From positions 4,836,001 to 4,900,000 of the forward strand of contig NZ_CP080095.1 in NCBI RefSeq assembly GCF_019428685.1: DNA of 64,000 nucleotides. Direction: 5' to 3'. The position numbers and the translations under genes were made by a program. Position 1 is the first letter of the stretch. Every line of letters begins with the position of its first letter. This DNA is from Paraburkholderia edwinii (lineage in GTDB: Bacteria; Pseudomonadota; Gammaproteobacteria; Burkholderiales; Burkholderiaceae). The notes below the pieces were generated by a model that ran no database searches, had not been told where the DNA came from, and worked only from the letters and a program-made list of their open reading frames with translations. This document shows, one piece after another, positions 1 through 8,224 of this stretch.

Positions 1-325
1 CCGCGACCGACAGTGCAATGACGATCGTCGAGTGGCCCAACGAAAAGAAGAAACCCACTGCGACGGGTCGCTTGCCACCCTGCATCAGCTTGCGCGTGGT
101 GTTGTCGATCGCGGCGATATGGTCGGCGTCGACTGCATGACGCAAACCGAACGTATAGGCAAGCACTGCGGTACCGATAAGGCCGGGCCGCCCATGCAGC
201 GCCGTTAGCGCCCAGATCCAGATGCCGATGTTTCCTGCGATAAGCAGCGAAAAAATCCCGATGACCTTACCGCGCAGTGCGTGTGCGCCATCATCGAAGA
301 GACGGGAAAGGTATTGCCGTTGCAT
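1..325 (-). CDS. NiCoT-family nickel/cobalt permease (C-terminal part outside window)
   Basis: The first 108 residues of an integral membrane transporter read from an ATG at 325 to the window edge. The NiCoT (HoxN/NixA) signature is visible as FGLRHAVDADHIAAIDN at about residues 59-75, the HX4DH motif that binds Ni/Co in the second membrane segment. A second family motif, FFFSLGHST, follows at about 92-100. The first hydrophobic segment covers about residues 20-42. The cobalamin riboswitch immediately upstream argues that cobalt for B12 synthesis is the physiological cargo rather than nickel for urease or hydrogenase, but this is inference. The rest of the gene is not seen. Confidence 0.9.
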   Translation of the reverse strand, partial: MQRQYLSRLFDDGAHALRGKVIGIFSLLIAGNIGIWIWALTALHGRPGLIGTAVLAYTFGLRHAVDADHIAAIDNTTRKLMQGGKRPVAVGFFFSLGHSTIVIALSVA

Positions 326-394
326 GAATGTCCTCGCATGCCAGGGTTTGAGCCACCCGACACGGGCGGCCAGGACCGGGGGTGTCGACGTCCC

Positions 395-560
395 GGGCAG
401 TGGCAGGTCTCCTGGCTCACGCATCATCGTCCGGCGCCGCCTTCCCGGTTTCCCAGTGTCTTCATCGCGCCGGGCTCCGCGCTCACAGTTGCGGGCACAG
501 CTATGGCCTTGACAATCGCCTCACCATATTCCCTATTAATGCCTTGCGGCAACCATCGTG
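395..560 (-). promoter_or_regulatory. Cobalamin (AdoCbl) riboswitch upstream of the NiCoT permease
   Basis: Read on the minus strand, the region carries the conserved elements of the B12 riboswitch in the right order. These are an AGGGAA and GGTGA stretch near 522-536, the TGCCCGCAACTGTGAGCG core near 480-505, a GGGAAACCGGGAAGGCGGCG segment near 439-464, and the B12 box AGCCAGGAGACCTGCC near 401-417. The permease ATG lies about 75 nt downstream. In this family ligand binding switches expression off, so the transporter is expected to be made when cobalamin is scarce. Exact ends are estimated by eye. Confidence 0.9.
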
Positions 561-657
561 CCGCCGATTATCGCGCGGAAAACGCCTGGACGAATAACAA
601 ATGCGTTTGTGCGCGATACCTTACGGCATGCACGCCGGGTTTCGTGCGGATGCCGTC

Positions 658-1104
658 TCAGTGACCCATCGTGGCCGGACTTTTCGTTTCACATTCGGCT
701 TGCAGATGCTCGCCGTCGCTGAAGACGAATATGAAGGGAATCCTGTCGCCGACCTTGAGCGGCCGTTTCGGCTGCTCCAGCATCACGTGATATCCACCTG
801 GCTTGAATGCAAGCGTGCCATCGGCAGGCACACTGACTTTATCCACCATGTCCATCTTCGACATACTGCCGTTGCTGACCGTCTGGTGCAGCATCGCGCT
901 GCCGTACGCGTCGGTCTGCACGCGAAGCAGGTCGACCGGCTTATGGCCCATGTTCATGACGCTGAAATAACCGCCCGATGGCAGATCGCCGGGCAATAGC
1001 CGGATCCAGCAGTCGGACACCATCATCGTTGCCGGGGCGGCGGTAGCACTTCCCGCCCATGCGAACGATGCCGCAACCAGAAAGAATGCTCGTGTGGCCG
1101 TCAT
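658..1104 (-). CDS. PCuAC-type periplasmic copper chaperone
   Basis: A 148-residue protein with an N-terminal signal peptide (about residues 1-22, ending near ATA-A). It shows the PCu(A)C/DUF461 pattern: DCWIRLLPG, SGGYFSVMN, then MLHQTVSNGSMSKMDM and the C-terminal GGYHVML. The Met and His residues of these last two stretches form the family's Cu(I) site. Such chaperones deliver Cu to cytochrome oxidase CuA sites or to importers. A good Shine-Dalgarno (AGGAGAA) sets the ATG at 1104. It is the last gene of a minus-strand operon with the PepSY and TonB receptor genes. Confidence 0.9.
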   Translation of the reverse strand: MTATRAFFLVAASFAWAGSATAAPATMMVSDCWIRLLPGDLPSGGYFSVMNMGHKPVDLLRVQTDAYGSAMLHQTVSNGSMSKMDMVDKVSVPADGTLAFKPGGYHVMLEQPKRPLKVGDRIPFIFVFSDGEHLQAECETKSPATMGH

Positions 1105-1138
1105 GTCGTTCTCCTATGCACGAAAATGCCTTATGGCG

Positions 1139-2608
1139 TCACGCTGCGACCGGCCGCGATTCGCGGCCGAACAACATGCGGTCCATCAGCCAGACCGCGA
1201 CCAGCGTCGCTCCCATCAGCGGAAACACAAGGCCAAGCACAACGAGGCCGACCTTCCAGCCTCGCATCGGCACACCAGCACGCTCGCGCGCGGGGGCGCC
1301 GAGCGTGCCTGCCGGCCGGCGCTTCCACCACATCACGCAGCCCGTCGCGGCGAGCGTTGCCAGTCCAAGCGAAATCGCCGTACAAACGAGCTGGTTCGCA
1401 AGGCCGAAGTAGCGGCCCATATGCAGCGACGTACCGTAAGACACTGCCTTTGCCACCGCGCCGTAATCGCCGTAGCGAATGTCTTTTAGTATTGCGCCGC
1501 TGTACTGATCGATGTACAGCGTGCGCTCGAGCTTCGGGTCAGCCGGAAAATACGACACCGAGTACACCCCGCTTGCGGAAGCGGGTAACGCGACGTCGTA
1601 GCCATCGGAGAGGCCGAGCGCACCCACCTGCGAAACGATCTGGTCGAGGGTCAATGACGTGGGACCCACCTGCTGCGACTGCGGCACGCGAGTCGCACCG
1701 GCAGCCCATGGAACCTGCGGCAGCGGCAGATCGTCCATCGTCATGCCCGGCATCGAATCCATGTCCGAGTCGCGTGACGCATGCGACGCGGACATTGGCT
1801 GCGCTTTCGCGCCCGGTATCGTCGAACGCAACGGCGAACCGCCCCACGCGCCCTGTGGCGAGCCGAGCTTTGCGCTTGTCGCCAGCGCCTTGAACTGCTT
1901 GCCCCATGACCCGGTCCACGGCAAGCCCGTGACGACGAACGCGAGCGCGCCCACGGCAAGCCAGATTCCGAGCGCGGCATGTATGCTCTTCCAGAACGGC
2001 CGGCCGCGCAGCACAAAATGCGGCACGAGCGCGCCACGTAGCGACGCCCCTGCCCGGGGCCACCAGAGCGCGACGCCTGTGCCGATCATCACGAGCGTCC
2101 AGCAGGCGACCAGTTCCATCAGCAGTTCACCCGGTTTTCCAAGCAACAGCTTTCGGTGAATCATCCGGTCGAGCTGCATGAAGCGGCGATCGACGCTCAG
2201 CGTGCCGAGCACGGTGCCGTCGTACGGATTCACATACACGCTCTGTTTGTCGCCATCGGGCAGGCGGAAGACGAACTCCGCACTGCGGTCCGTGCGAGAG
2301 GAGATGCGTGCGGTCGTCGCGACCGAGCCTGCCGGCAGTGCACGGCGTGCATTTGCGAGCAACATGTCTTCGGCAAGACGCGGCGTTTCGCGCGGCTCGA
2401 CGACGAGCCGATGCGGATACAGCAGCGGCTCGATCTGCGGCTGGAAGCAATACAGCGTACCGGTCAGCGCGAGCACGACAAGAAACGGCATCACGAACAA
2501 GCCGGCATAGAAATGCCAGCGCCACAGCGTTCGATAACCGCGGCCCGCTGCCGTGGCGGCAGCCGGCGTCGTGCGCGGGTTCGGTGGTCGGGTTACGGTA
2601 GTGGACAT
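1139..2608 (-). CDS. PepSY-domain membrane protein (PiuB-like) with a Met-rich loop
   Basis: A 489-residue inner-membrane protein of the PepSY-associated TM family. Hydrophobic segments lie at about residues 33-55, 165-183, 210-230, 395-425 and 455-475, with PepSY-like periplasmic parts between them. The family commonly sits beside TonB-dependent receptors and is thought to act in metal or siderophore reduction or transport. A periplasmic loop at about residues 272-291 is unusually rich in Met, Asp and His (contains DMDSMPGMTMDD), which looks like a copper-binding patch. The start at 2608 has a very strong Shine-Dalgarno (AAAGGAGGAGG), 14 nt after the receptor stop, so translation is coupled in one operon. 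Confidence 0.88.
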   Translation of the reverse strand: MSTTVTRPPNPRTTPAAATAAGRGYRTLWRWHFYAGLFVMPFLVVLALTGTLYCFQPQIEPLLYPHRLVVEPRETPRLAEDMLLANARRALPAGSVATTARISSRTDRSAEFVFRLPDGDKQSVYVNPYDGTVLGTLSVDRRFMQLDRMIHRKLLLGKPGELLMELVACWTLVMIGTGVALWWPRAGASLRGALVPHFVLRGRPFWKSIHAALGIWLAVGALAFVVTGLPWTGSWGKQFKALATSAKLGSPQGAWGGSPLRSTIPGAKAQPMSASHASRDSDMDSMPGMTMDDLPLPQVPWAAGATRVPQSQQVGPTSLTLDQIVSQVGALGLSDGYDVALPASASGVYSVSYFPADPKLERTLYIDQYSGAILKDIRYGDYGAVAKAVSYGTSLHMGRYFGLANQLVCTAISLGLATLAATGCVMWWKRRPAGTLGAPARERAGVPMRGWKVGLVVLGLVFPLMGATLVAVWLMDRMLFGRESRPVAA

Positions 2609-2622
2609 GACATCCTCCTCCT

Positions 2623-4998
2623 TTAAAGATGAAGCCGGCCTTCGACGTAGAACGTACGGCCCGGATAGGGGTGATAGACGTAGTAGCGCTCATCGAAGAG
2701 GTTATCGATGCCTACGCCGATTTCGCTCTGCTTCGTCGGCCGGAATGTGAACTTCGCATCCGCGACCACATACGTGCTGGTGCCGCCGAACACATCGGGA
2801 TTCGTGTCGGTATTCGTGAGCGTGTTGTACTGCCTGCCGGAATAGCGCACTGCAAGCGTCAGCGCCGAACGTGCATCGAAACGGTAAGTGCCGGCGACGT
2901 TCGCGCGCCACAGCGGAATACGGTAGAAGTATTTGCCCACCGTAGCGGGATTCTGCGCATTGGCGATGATCTTCGACTGCGTGTATGCGGCATTCGCGAT
3001 CAGATCGAAACCGCGCAGAAACACGTCCTGCCCCTGGTAGCTGACTTCGACGCCGCGCGAACGCACCTTGCCGATGTTCTGGAAGCTCGTCACGTTTGGA
3101 ATCACGGTCGTATCGGTCTGGCTAAAGATCGTGTTCTTTACGTCGTCCTGAAACAGCGAGAGCCGGAACAGGCCGTTCCAGTGTGCCCATTCCGCGGTCA
3201 GCTCTTTCGACAGGTCGTCCTCTGGCTGCAGATTCGGGTTGTTGTTGATGATCGACGAACCGTTGATTTGCCCCTGGAACAGCTCGCCGACCGTCGGGAA
3301 GCGATACGCGCGCGCGATCGATGCGCGCAGCGTCAGATCGTCGGTCGCATCGAAAGACAGCGACGCTTTCGGCGAAAAATGATGCTGGTCCGCTTCGGGG
3401 TAAGGCAAGGTTGCGGCACCCAGCGCCTGAAAACCGTCGTACGCGCGCCAGTCTTCGTAGCGCACGCCATAGACGAATTTCCAGCGCGGCAGAAAACGCC
3501 ACGCGTCCTGCGCATACGCGGCCTGCGTTTGCGTGCGCCCCCTGAACGCGTTGGCGAAACTGCCGGACGCGCCGTCGCGCCAGGCCGCCGTGTTGTAGGT
3601 TTCGTTGTCGAGGAAGTAGTTGTCGTAGTGATAGCCGAACGTCAACGCATGGTTCAGCAGGCCCGCTTGCGGCGATGCGGGCGTGTACGTCGCTTTCAGG
3701 TCGAGCGTTTTCCAGCCGGTGCCGTCACCGAACGTGACCACACCCGGTCCGTTACCGGGACCGCCCGCGTTGGCGGTGCGCGCGACGCTATTCGACACGT
3801 CGTAGTACGACGCAATGGCCTCGCCGTTCCAGCCTGACGCGTTATGAGTCTTCAACCACGCGCCATACAGCCAGTTCTCGCTATTGCCAAGGCTCGGCGC
3901 CAGCGCTGCGGCCGGAATGTTGTACTCGAAGCCATTGATCGCGACCTTGCCGCTGTACACCGGGTTGCCGTTCGCGTCGCGCAGGAAAGTCGACGTCTCG
4001 CTGTTGTACGTTTGATGCCAGTACCCGAGCGTGAAACCCGCTTGCACGGTTGGCGTGAAGTCGTACTGCATCTTCACTTTCAGCTGGTCCTGAATCGTGC
4101 GCTCGATCCCTTCCCCATTGACGCCGAGCACCGCGGTCGGCGCGTTGGTCTGGTTGTTGTAGAAATAGGCGCCCGTGACCGGTGTGTCGCCCGGCTTCGC
4201 AGGCGTGCTGGATTGCGCGAGTGTCGCGAACTGCAGCGGCTGACCGGTGTTCTCGAGGTGATTCGCGCCGACGAAGAACGAGAACTTGCCGATCCGGTCG
4301 CCGACGGTCGCGCTGGACTCGGTGCCGTTGAAGTTGCGATTCACGCCGAACAGATCGAAGTGTTGTGTGAAGGCCTTGACGTCCGCGCTCGCTTCGAACT
4401 TCGTCGGCATGCGTGTCGTGATCAGCACTGTCGCGCCCAGCGAGTTGCCGGGATAGAGCACGGAGTACGGACCGTAGATCACGTCGACCTGCTGGATTTC
4501 GTCCGGAAACACCATCGACCAGCGAGGGGGAAAAGAGTAGCTGTTGCCGAGCAGATTCGATAAGAGCAGCCCATCCGCGTAGACAAGGCCACGCGCGCTT
4601 TGCACGTTGCTCGTACCGCGCACCGCAATGATCGAGTTCAGATCACCGATAAAGCGCTTGCGCACTGCGAGGTTCGGCAGGTACTTGAGTACATCTTCGG
4701 TGTTGACCACATTCCAGTTCTCGAACTGCTCGCGCGTGACCGTTTCGGTCGATGCCGGCAGATTTGGATCGACGACCCGGCGATAGCTGCCGGCACTGCT
4801 TGCCGTCACGGTGACGGCCGGCAATTCGTTGGCGGTGGAACCGGTGCTGGTCTGAGCAGTAGACGACGCGCCCGCAGGCGCACCGGCTGTGTCCGCAAGT
4901 GCTGGAGCGGCCAGCGTCAGCGGCAGAAGTCCGAAGGCGACATGGCGCCTGCGCGGCCGAATGCCGCGGCTAAGGCTTCGCAAAGCGAAGTACAGCAT
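2623..4998 (-). CDS. TonB-dependent outer-membrane receptor
   Basis: A 791-residue protein with a signal peptide ending near ALA-DTA (residue about 35), an N-terminal plug domain and a long beta-barrel ending in an aromatic-rich strand (YVEGRLHL). The plug contains TEDVLKYLPNL, VRGTSNVQSARG and VDVIYGPYSVLYPGNSLG. The C-terminal TonB-dependent signature includes GVGIDNLFDERYYVYHPYPG. Operon partners are DUF2946 upstream and PepSY and PCuAC downstream. Their content and the nearby copC and bufferin genes suggest a copper or copper-chelate substrate. The barrel alone does not prove this, and an iron siderophore remains possible. Confidence 0.9.
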   Translation of the reverse strand: MLYFALRSLSRGIRPRRRHVAFGLLPLTLAAPALADTAGAPAGASSTAQTSTGSTANELPAVTVTASSAGSYRRVVDPNLPASTETVTREQFENWNVVNTEDVLKYLPNLAVRKRFIGDLNSIIAVRGTSNVQSARGLVYADGLLLSNLLGNSYSFPPRWSMVFPDEIQQVDVIYGPYSVLYPGNSLGATVLITTRMPTKFEASADVKAFTQHFDLFGVNRNFNGTESSATVGDRIGKFSFFVGANHLENTGQPLQFATLAQSSTPAKPGDTPVTGAYFYNNQTNAPTAVLGVNGEGIERTIQDQLKVKMQYDFTPTVQAGFTLGYWHQTYNSETSTFLRDANGNPVYSGKVAINGFEYNIPAAALAPSLGNSENWLYGAWLKTHNASGWNGEAIASYYDVSNSVARTANAGGPGNGPGVVTFGDGTGWKTLDLKATYTPASPQAGLLNHALTFGYHYDNYFLDNETYNTAAWRDGASGSFANAFRGRTQTQAAYAQDAWRFLPRWKFVYGVRYEDWRAYDGFQALGAATLPYPEADQHHFSPKASLSFDATDDLTLRASIARAYRFPTVGELFQGQINGSSIINNNPNLQPEDDLSKELTAEWAHWNGLFRLSLFQDDVKNTIFSQTDTTVIPNVTSFQNIGKVRSRGVEVSYQGQDVFLRGFDLIANAAYTQSKIIANAQNPATVGKYFYRIPLWRANVAGTYRFDARSALTLAVRYSGRQYNTLTNTDTNPDVFGGTSTYVVADAKFTFRPTKQSEIGVGIDNLFDERYYVYHPYPGRTFYVEGRLHL

Positions 4999-5095
4999 GT
5001 TGTTATTTCCTGTGCGTGTTGGTGAACACGCCGCTGGAAACAGCTATGCGCGCCTTCAAAAGGCGCAAGCCGGTGCGGCGTGCGGCGAACGACGA

Positions 5096-5455
5096 TCAGG
5101 AAAAGGCGGGAGGGTCGCGTGGACGCCCGGATGGAAACGCGCCGAGCGGCGTGAAGCGTGTAGAGAGCGCGACGGTTGCGGCCACAACCGGCAGCAGAAG
5201 AACCGGGACGATGGTCGGTGGGATAGGTGGCGGCGCCGCATGCGTGGCGAGCAGATCGCAGTAGCCGCACGCGGAAAGCAGATCGCCCGCATGATGACTG
5301 CCGCCATCCACTTGCGTGGCAGAACAGAGCACCGCAACCGGTTCCGCGACATGAGCCGACGCCACCAGCTGACTCACGACCGGCACGAACACGACAAGGC
5401 ACATGGCAAGCATGCCAAGCCATGCGCTCAGGCGTCGACGGGCGTGAAGAGTCAT
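5096..5455 (-). CDS. DUF2946 family membrane-associated protein
   Basis: A 119-residue protein with an N-terminal hydrophobic segment (about 11-34), a middle stretch with the CXXC-like GYCDLL and preceding LCSA cysteines, a second hydrophobic segment (about 80-98) and a charged tail. This is the DUF2946 layout, whose members are frequent first genes of copper-related TonB receptor operons. The function is unknown. The start at 5455 has a weak Shine-Dalgarno. The gene lies 97 nt upstream of the receptor and is divergent from the barrel-protein gene, so the 150-nt interval 5456-5604 should hold the promoters of both directions. Confidence 0.75.
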   Translation of the reverse strand: MTLHARRRLSAWLGMLAMCLVVFVPVVSQLVASAHVAEPVAVLCSATQVDGGSHHAGDLLSACGYCDLLATHAAPPPIPPTIVPVLLLPVVAATVALSTRFTPLGAFPSGRPRDPPAFS

Positions 5456-5604
5456 AAGGGATGGATGCGTAGCTGCGTCAGCGAGCGAAGTTTAGCACCG
5501 GTTTGTACCGGGTTAAGTATTCGCTTTCCATTTTTCGGTTTGCGCGCGTCCGCCGAGTGCCACAATAGGCCCCGCATGCATGGACATCTTTCAAGAGTGC
5601 GACG

Positions 5605-6531
5605 ATGCTCTGGAATAAGGAGGAGTCGTGTATTCCCCGTTCAATGCGAAGCCAGGCACCACGCGCGTCGCTCACGATCGTAGCTGTCGCGCTCGGCATT
5701 ATCCCGGCCGTGCTGCCGTTGCAAGCGGACGCCCACGCGATCGCGGGCGACCGCGTCTTTCCCGCAACCATGTCCATCGACGATCCCGGTGTCGGCGACG
5801 AAGCCAATCTTCAGTTCGGGCACATCCGCGTGCCGGGCGACAACGGCGACCAGAGCATCAACACGTTCGATTTCGAGTACGACAAGCTGATTACGTCACG
5901 GCTCGCGCTATCGGTAGGCGGCACATACGTGATGCAGAACAACCCGACCGCGCACGGCTTCGACAACTTCGAGGTAGGCTTGAAGTATCTGCTCTACGTG
6001 AACGAAGCGCACGAATTCATGACTTCGATCGGCGTCAATGCGGAACTTGGCGGCACGGGAAGCCGCGCAATTGCGGACAGCTTCTCGACCATCTCGCCGA
6101 CGATCTACGCCGGCAAGGGCATGGGCGACCTGCCGGATTCGCTTTTGTGGCTGCGCCCGGTTGCTATTACGGCGGAGGCGGGGCCGGCACTCACGACGGG
6201 AGCCGGGCAGCCTAACGCGTTCAACTACGGCTTTACCGTTCAGTACAGCCTGCCCTATCTGGAGCAGCACGTGCATTCGCTTGGCTTGCCCCAGCCGTTT
6301 TCGGACCTGATTCCGCTAGTCGAGATTCCACTTTCGCGAAGCCAGGGGCAGACCACGGGTACCGTCAACCCCGGCTTCATCTGGATTAACCGCTATGGTC
6401 AGTTCGGCATCGAAGCGCAGATTCCGATCAATCGCGCGAGCGGCTCGCACGTTGGTGTTCTGGTACAGGCGCATCTCTTCTTCGACGACATCGCGCCGAC
6501 GACGATCGGCAAGCCTTTATTCAACTGGTAA
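5605..6531 (+). CDS. Predicted outer-membrane beta-barrel protein of copper cluster
   Basis: Up to 308 residues: a signal-peptide-like N terminus (SLTIVAVALGIIPAVLPLQADAHA), then alternating hydrophobic/aromatic strands such as NFEVGLKYLLYV and GVLVQAHLFFDD, as in phenol-degradation MetA-like or transporter-like barrels. I do not recognise a specific family function. The start is uncertain: the ATG at 5605 has little Shine-Dalgarno, and the in-frame ATG at 5644 lies 20 nt after a perfect AAGGAGG at 5617. That AAGGAGG instead suits an out-of-frame GTG at 5628. The gene is followed after 11 nt by copC, so a role at the outer membrane in copper traffic is inferred from position. Confidence 0.75.
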   Translation: MLWNKEESCIPRSMRSQAPRASLTIVAVALGIIPAVLPLQADAHAIAGDRVFPATMSIDDPGVGDEANLQFGHIRVPGDNGDQSINTFDFEYDKLITSRLALSVGGTYVMQNNPTAHGFDNFEVGLKYLLYVNEAHEFMTSIGVNAELGGTGSRAIADSFSTISPTIYAGKGMGDLPDSLLWLRPVAITAEAGPALTTGAGQPNAFNYGFTVQYSLPYLEQHVHSLGLPQPFSDLIPLVEIPLSRSQGQTTGTVNPGFIWINRYGQFGIEAQIPINRASGSHVGVLVQAHLFFDDIAPTTIGKPLFNW

Positions 6532-6542
6532 AGGAGCACTGC

Positions 6543-6914
6543 ATGAACTCATCTCATCGTATCCGGGCCTGCGTCGTGCTGGCATTCGTGCTCGGACCGG
6601 CGTCGGCCAGCGCGGTTTGCGCGCACGTCTTTCCCCGTACGCAGGTTCCCGCAGCAGGCGCCACCGTAACGTCGGCCAACGAGGTGAGGATCGTCTTTGA
6701 CGGGCCACTGGAACCCGCCTTTTCCACCGTGACCGTCACCGATGCAAGCGGCAAACAGGTCAACACTGCAAAAGCCGCTGTTGATGCGAAAGATCACGAT
6801 GCGATAGAGGTCGCTTTGCCGCCATTGCCAATGGGGCACTACACCGTACATTGGGCGGCGGTTGCATCCGATGGCCACCGCACGCACGGCGACTATGGCT
6901 TCGACATAAAGTAG
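6543..6914 (+). CDS. copC: CopC-domain periplasmic copper-binding protein
   Basis: A 123-residue secreted protein. After a signal peptide (cleavage predicted after AVCA) the mature chain begins HVFPRTQVPAAGATV, placing a His at the N terminus as in Cu(II)-binding CopC. The C-terminal ASDGHRTHGDYGFDI carries the second conserved His group. The fold is a small beta-sandwich that binds Cu(II) in the periplasm, usually handing it to the membrane protein CopD. No copD lies nearby; instead the barrel gene precedes it and the bufferin cluster follows 165 nt later. RBS AAAGGAG precedes the ATG by 8 nt. Confidence 0.92.
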   Translation: MNSSHRIRACVVLAFVLGPASASAVCAHVFPRTQVPAAGATVTSANEVRIVFDGPLEPAFSTVTVTDASGKQVNTAKAAVDAKDHDAIEVALPPLPMGHYTVHWAAVASDGHRTHGDYGFDIK

Positions 6915-6992
6915 GAGGCGGTACTTTCGGGCTTGCCGGATTGCCACATCCAATGCATGAAGTGTGCGGCAGATGCGGCCCCGAATTGAGGC

Positions 6993-6998
6993 TATATT
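6993..6998 (+). promoter_or_regulatory. Candidate -10 element of the bufferin operon
   Basis: The hexamer TATATT preceded by GGC lies 82 nt upstream of the precursor ATG, in a 165-nt gap after copC. No clear -35 was seen. It resembles the GGC-TACAAT elements ahead of three other genes in this window. The assignment is by pattern only. Confidence 0.35.
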
Positions 6999-7079
6999 AA
7001 ATGACAGGCGGCGCCTCTATCATTCAGTCGCACATTTTCCGCCTTTGGCATGCCTGTCGGACGGACTGGAGATCGAATC

Positions 7080-7334
7080 ATGAAACAGGAGATTGCACGT
7101 CAGGCGGTCATCGCCGCAGCCCTGGCAGGCCTCACGTTCGTAGCGCACCAAACCGCGCACGCCGAAAAGAAGGTGCAGTGCTATGGCATCGCCAAGGCGG
7201 GACAGAATGACTGCGCCAGCAAGACCGGCGTGCATGGTTGCGCGGGCGAGTCAAAGGTCGACTACGACAAGGGCGACTTCAAGAATGTGCCCGAAGGGAC
7301 CTGCAAGAAACTGGGCGGAACAGTGGGCACCTGA
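7080..7334 (+). CDS. bufA: Bufferin-type RiPP precursor (DUF2282)
   Basis: An 84-residue precursor: signal peptide at residues 1-28 (Ala-X-Ala cleavage after HA), then a short mature part [17 protein letters not shown]. Its four cysteines fall at 34, 45, 54 and 75 (CYGI, NDC, HGCAG and GTCKKLGG). This is the DUF2282/BufA1 pattern, a secreted RiPP whose central cysteines are converted by the MNIO enzyme to copper-binding thiooxazoles in the characterised family members. The mature product is exported and buffers copper in the periplasm. The start ATG at 7080 follows TGGAGAT. The two maturation genes follow directly, and copC lies upstream. Confidence 0.93.
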   Translation: MKQEIARQAVIAAALAGLTFVAHQTAHAEKKVQCYGIAKAGQNDCASKTGVHGCAGESKVDYDKGDFKNVPEGTCKKLGGTVGT

Positions 7335-7372
7335 TTCCCCACGTCACTCGACGCAACCTCAATGGCCAGGCG

Positions 7373-8224
7373 ATGACTGAGCACGTGTCGCTCGCGGAAT
7401 TATCCGGCGTGGGCATCGGACTGAGGCACGCGCACTATGCGGATTTCCTTGAAACCATTCCTCCCGTCGATTGGGTGGAAGTCCATAGCGAAAATTATTT
7501 CGGCGATGGTGGATACGACCTTCACGTGCTGGAGAAAGTGCGGCGCGATCTGCCCGTCAGCCTTCACGGCGTAGGTCTCGGGCCAGGTTCATTAACGCCG
7601 CTGGACACTGTGCATGCCGGCAAACTCCGACGCCTCGTCGACCGCATCGTCCCGGCTATCGTGTCCGAACATCTGTCGTGGAATGCATCGACATCCGGTT
7701 ACATCAATGATCTGCTCCCCTTGCCGCTTACCGGCGAGGCGCTCGACCACCTGTGCAATCGCGTCGACGCGCTCCAGCACGCGCTCGCACGCCCGATCCT
7801 TCTCGAGAACGTTTCGACGTACATCCGCTTCAAGGAGGACCAGTACAGCGAAGCCGCGTTTCTCGCCGAGCTCGCGAATCGCACGGGATGCGGCGTGCTG
7901 CTCGATATCAACAACCTTTACGTCAATCAGCGCAATCATGGAGAGGATGCGATCCGCGCGATGAACGAGCTTGCACCGCAGGTCGTGTGCGAGATTCATC
8001 TTGCGGGACATAGCGTGACGGATTTCGCCGTTATCGACGACCACGGTTCGCGCGTGACACCTGAAGTCTGGGCGCTTTACAAGTACGCGATCCGGCGTTT
8101 CGGTCAACGCCCCACGCTGATCGAATGGGACAACGACATCCCACCACTTGCCGTCCTGCTCGATGAGGCGGACAAGGCCCGCGCCTGCGGCGTGACCACT
8201 TCGAACGCCGGGGCTGCACGATGA
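7373..8224 (+). CDS. bufB: MNIO (DUF692) multinuclear non-heme iron oxidative enzyme
   Basis: A 283-residue TIM-barrel enzyme. Family motifs with the metal ligands are all present: EVHSENYF (about 36-43), [48 protein letters not shown] and IEWDNDIP. Members bind two or three iron ions and rearrange cysteines of a peptide substrate. Here the substrate is the four-cysteine precursor encoded 38 nt upstream. The ATG at 7373 is chosen because the family begins a few residues before GVGIGLRH. The stop overlaps the next ATG by 4 nt, so production with the partner protein is coupled. Confidence 0.95.
   Translation: MTEHVSLAELSGVGIGLRHAHYADFLETIPPVDWVEVHSENYFGDGGYDLHVLEKVRRDLPVSLHGVGLGPGSLTPLDTVHAGKLRRLVDRIVPAIVSEHLSWNASTSGYINDLLPLPLTGEALDHLCNRVDALQHALARPILLENVSTYIRFKEDQYSEAAFLAELANRTGCGVLLDINNLYVNQRNHGEDAIRAMNELAPQVVCEIHLAGHSVTDFAVIDDHGSRVTPEVWALYKYAIRRFGQRPTLIEWDNDIPPLAVLLDEADKARACGVTTSNAGAAR

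Noticed and set aside
5628..6215. A 195-codon frame starting at the GTG with the perfect ribosome site
   Set aside because: Its composition is Arg-rich and it runs out of phase with a protein that has a clear signal peptide and barrel strands.
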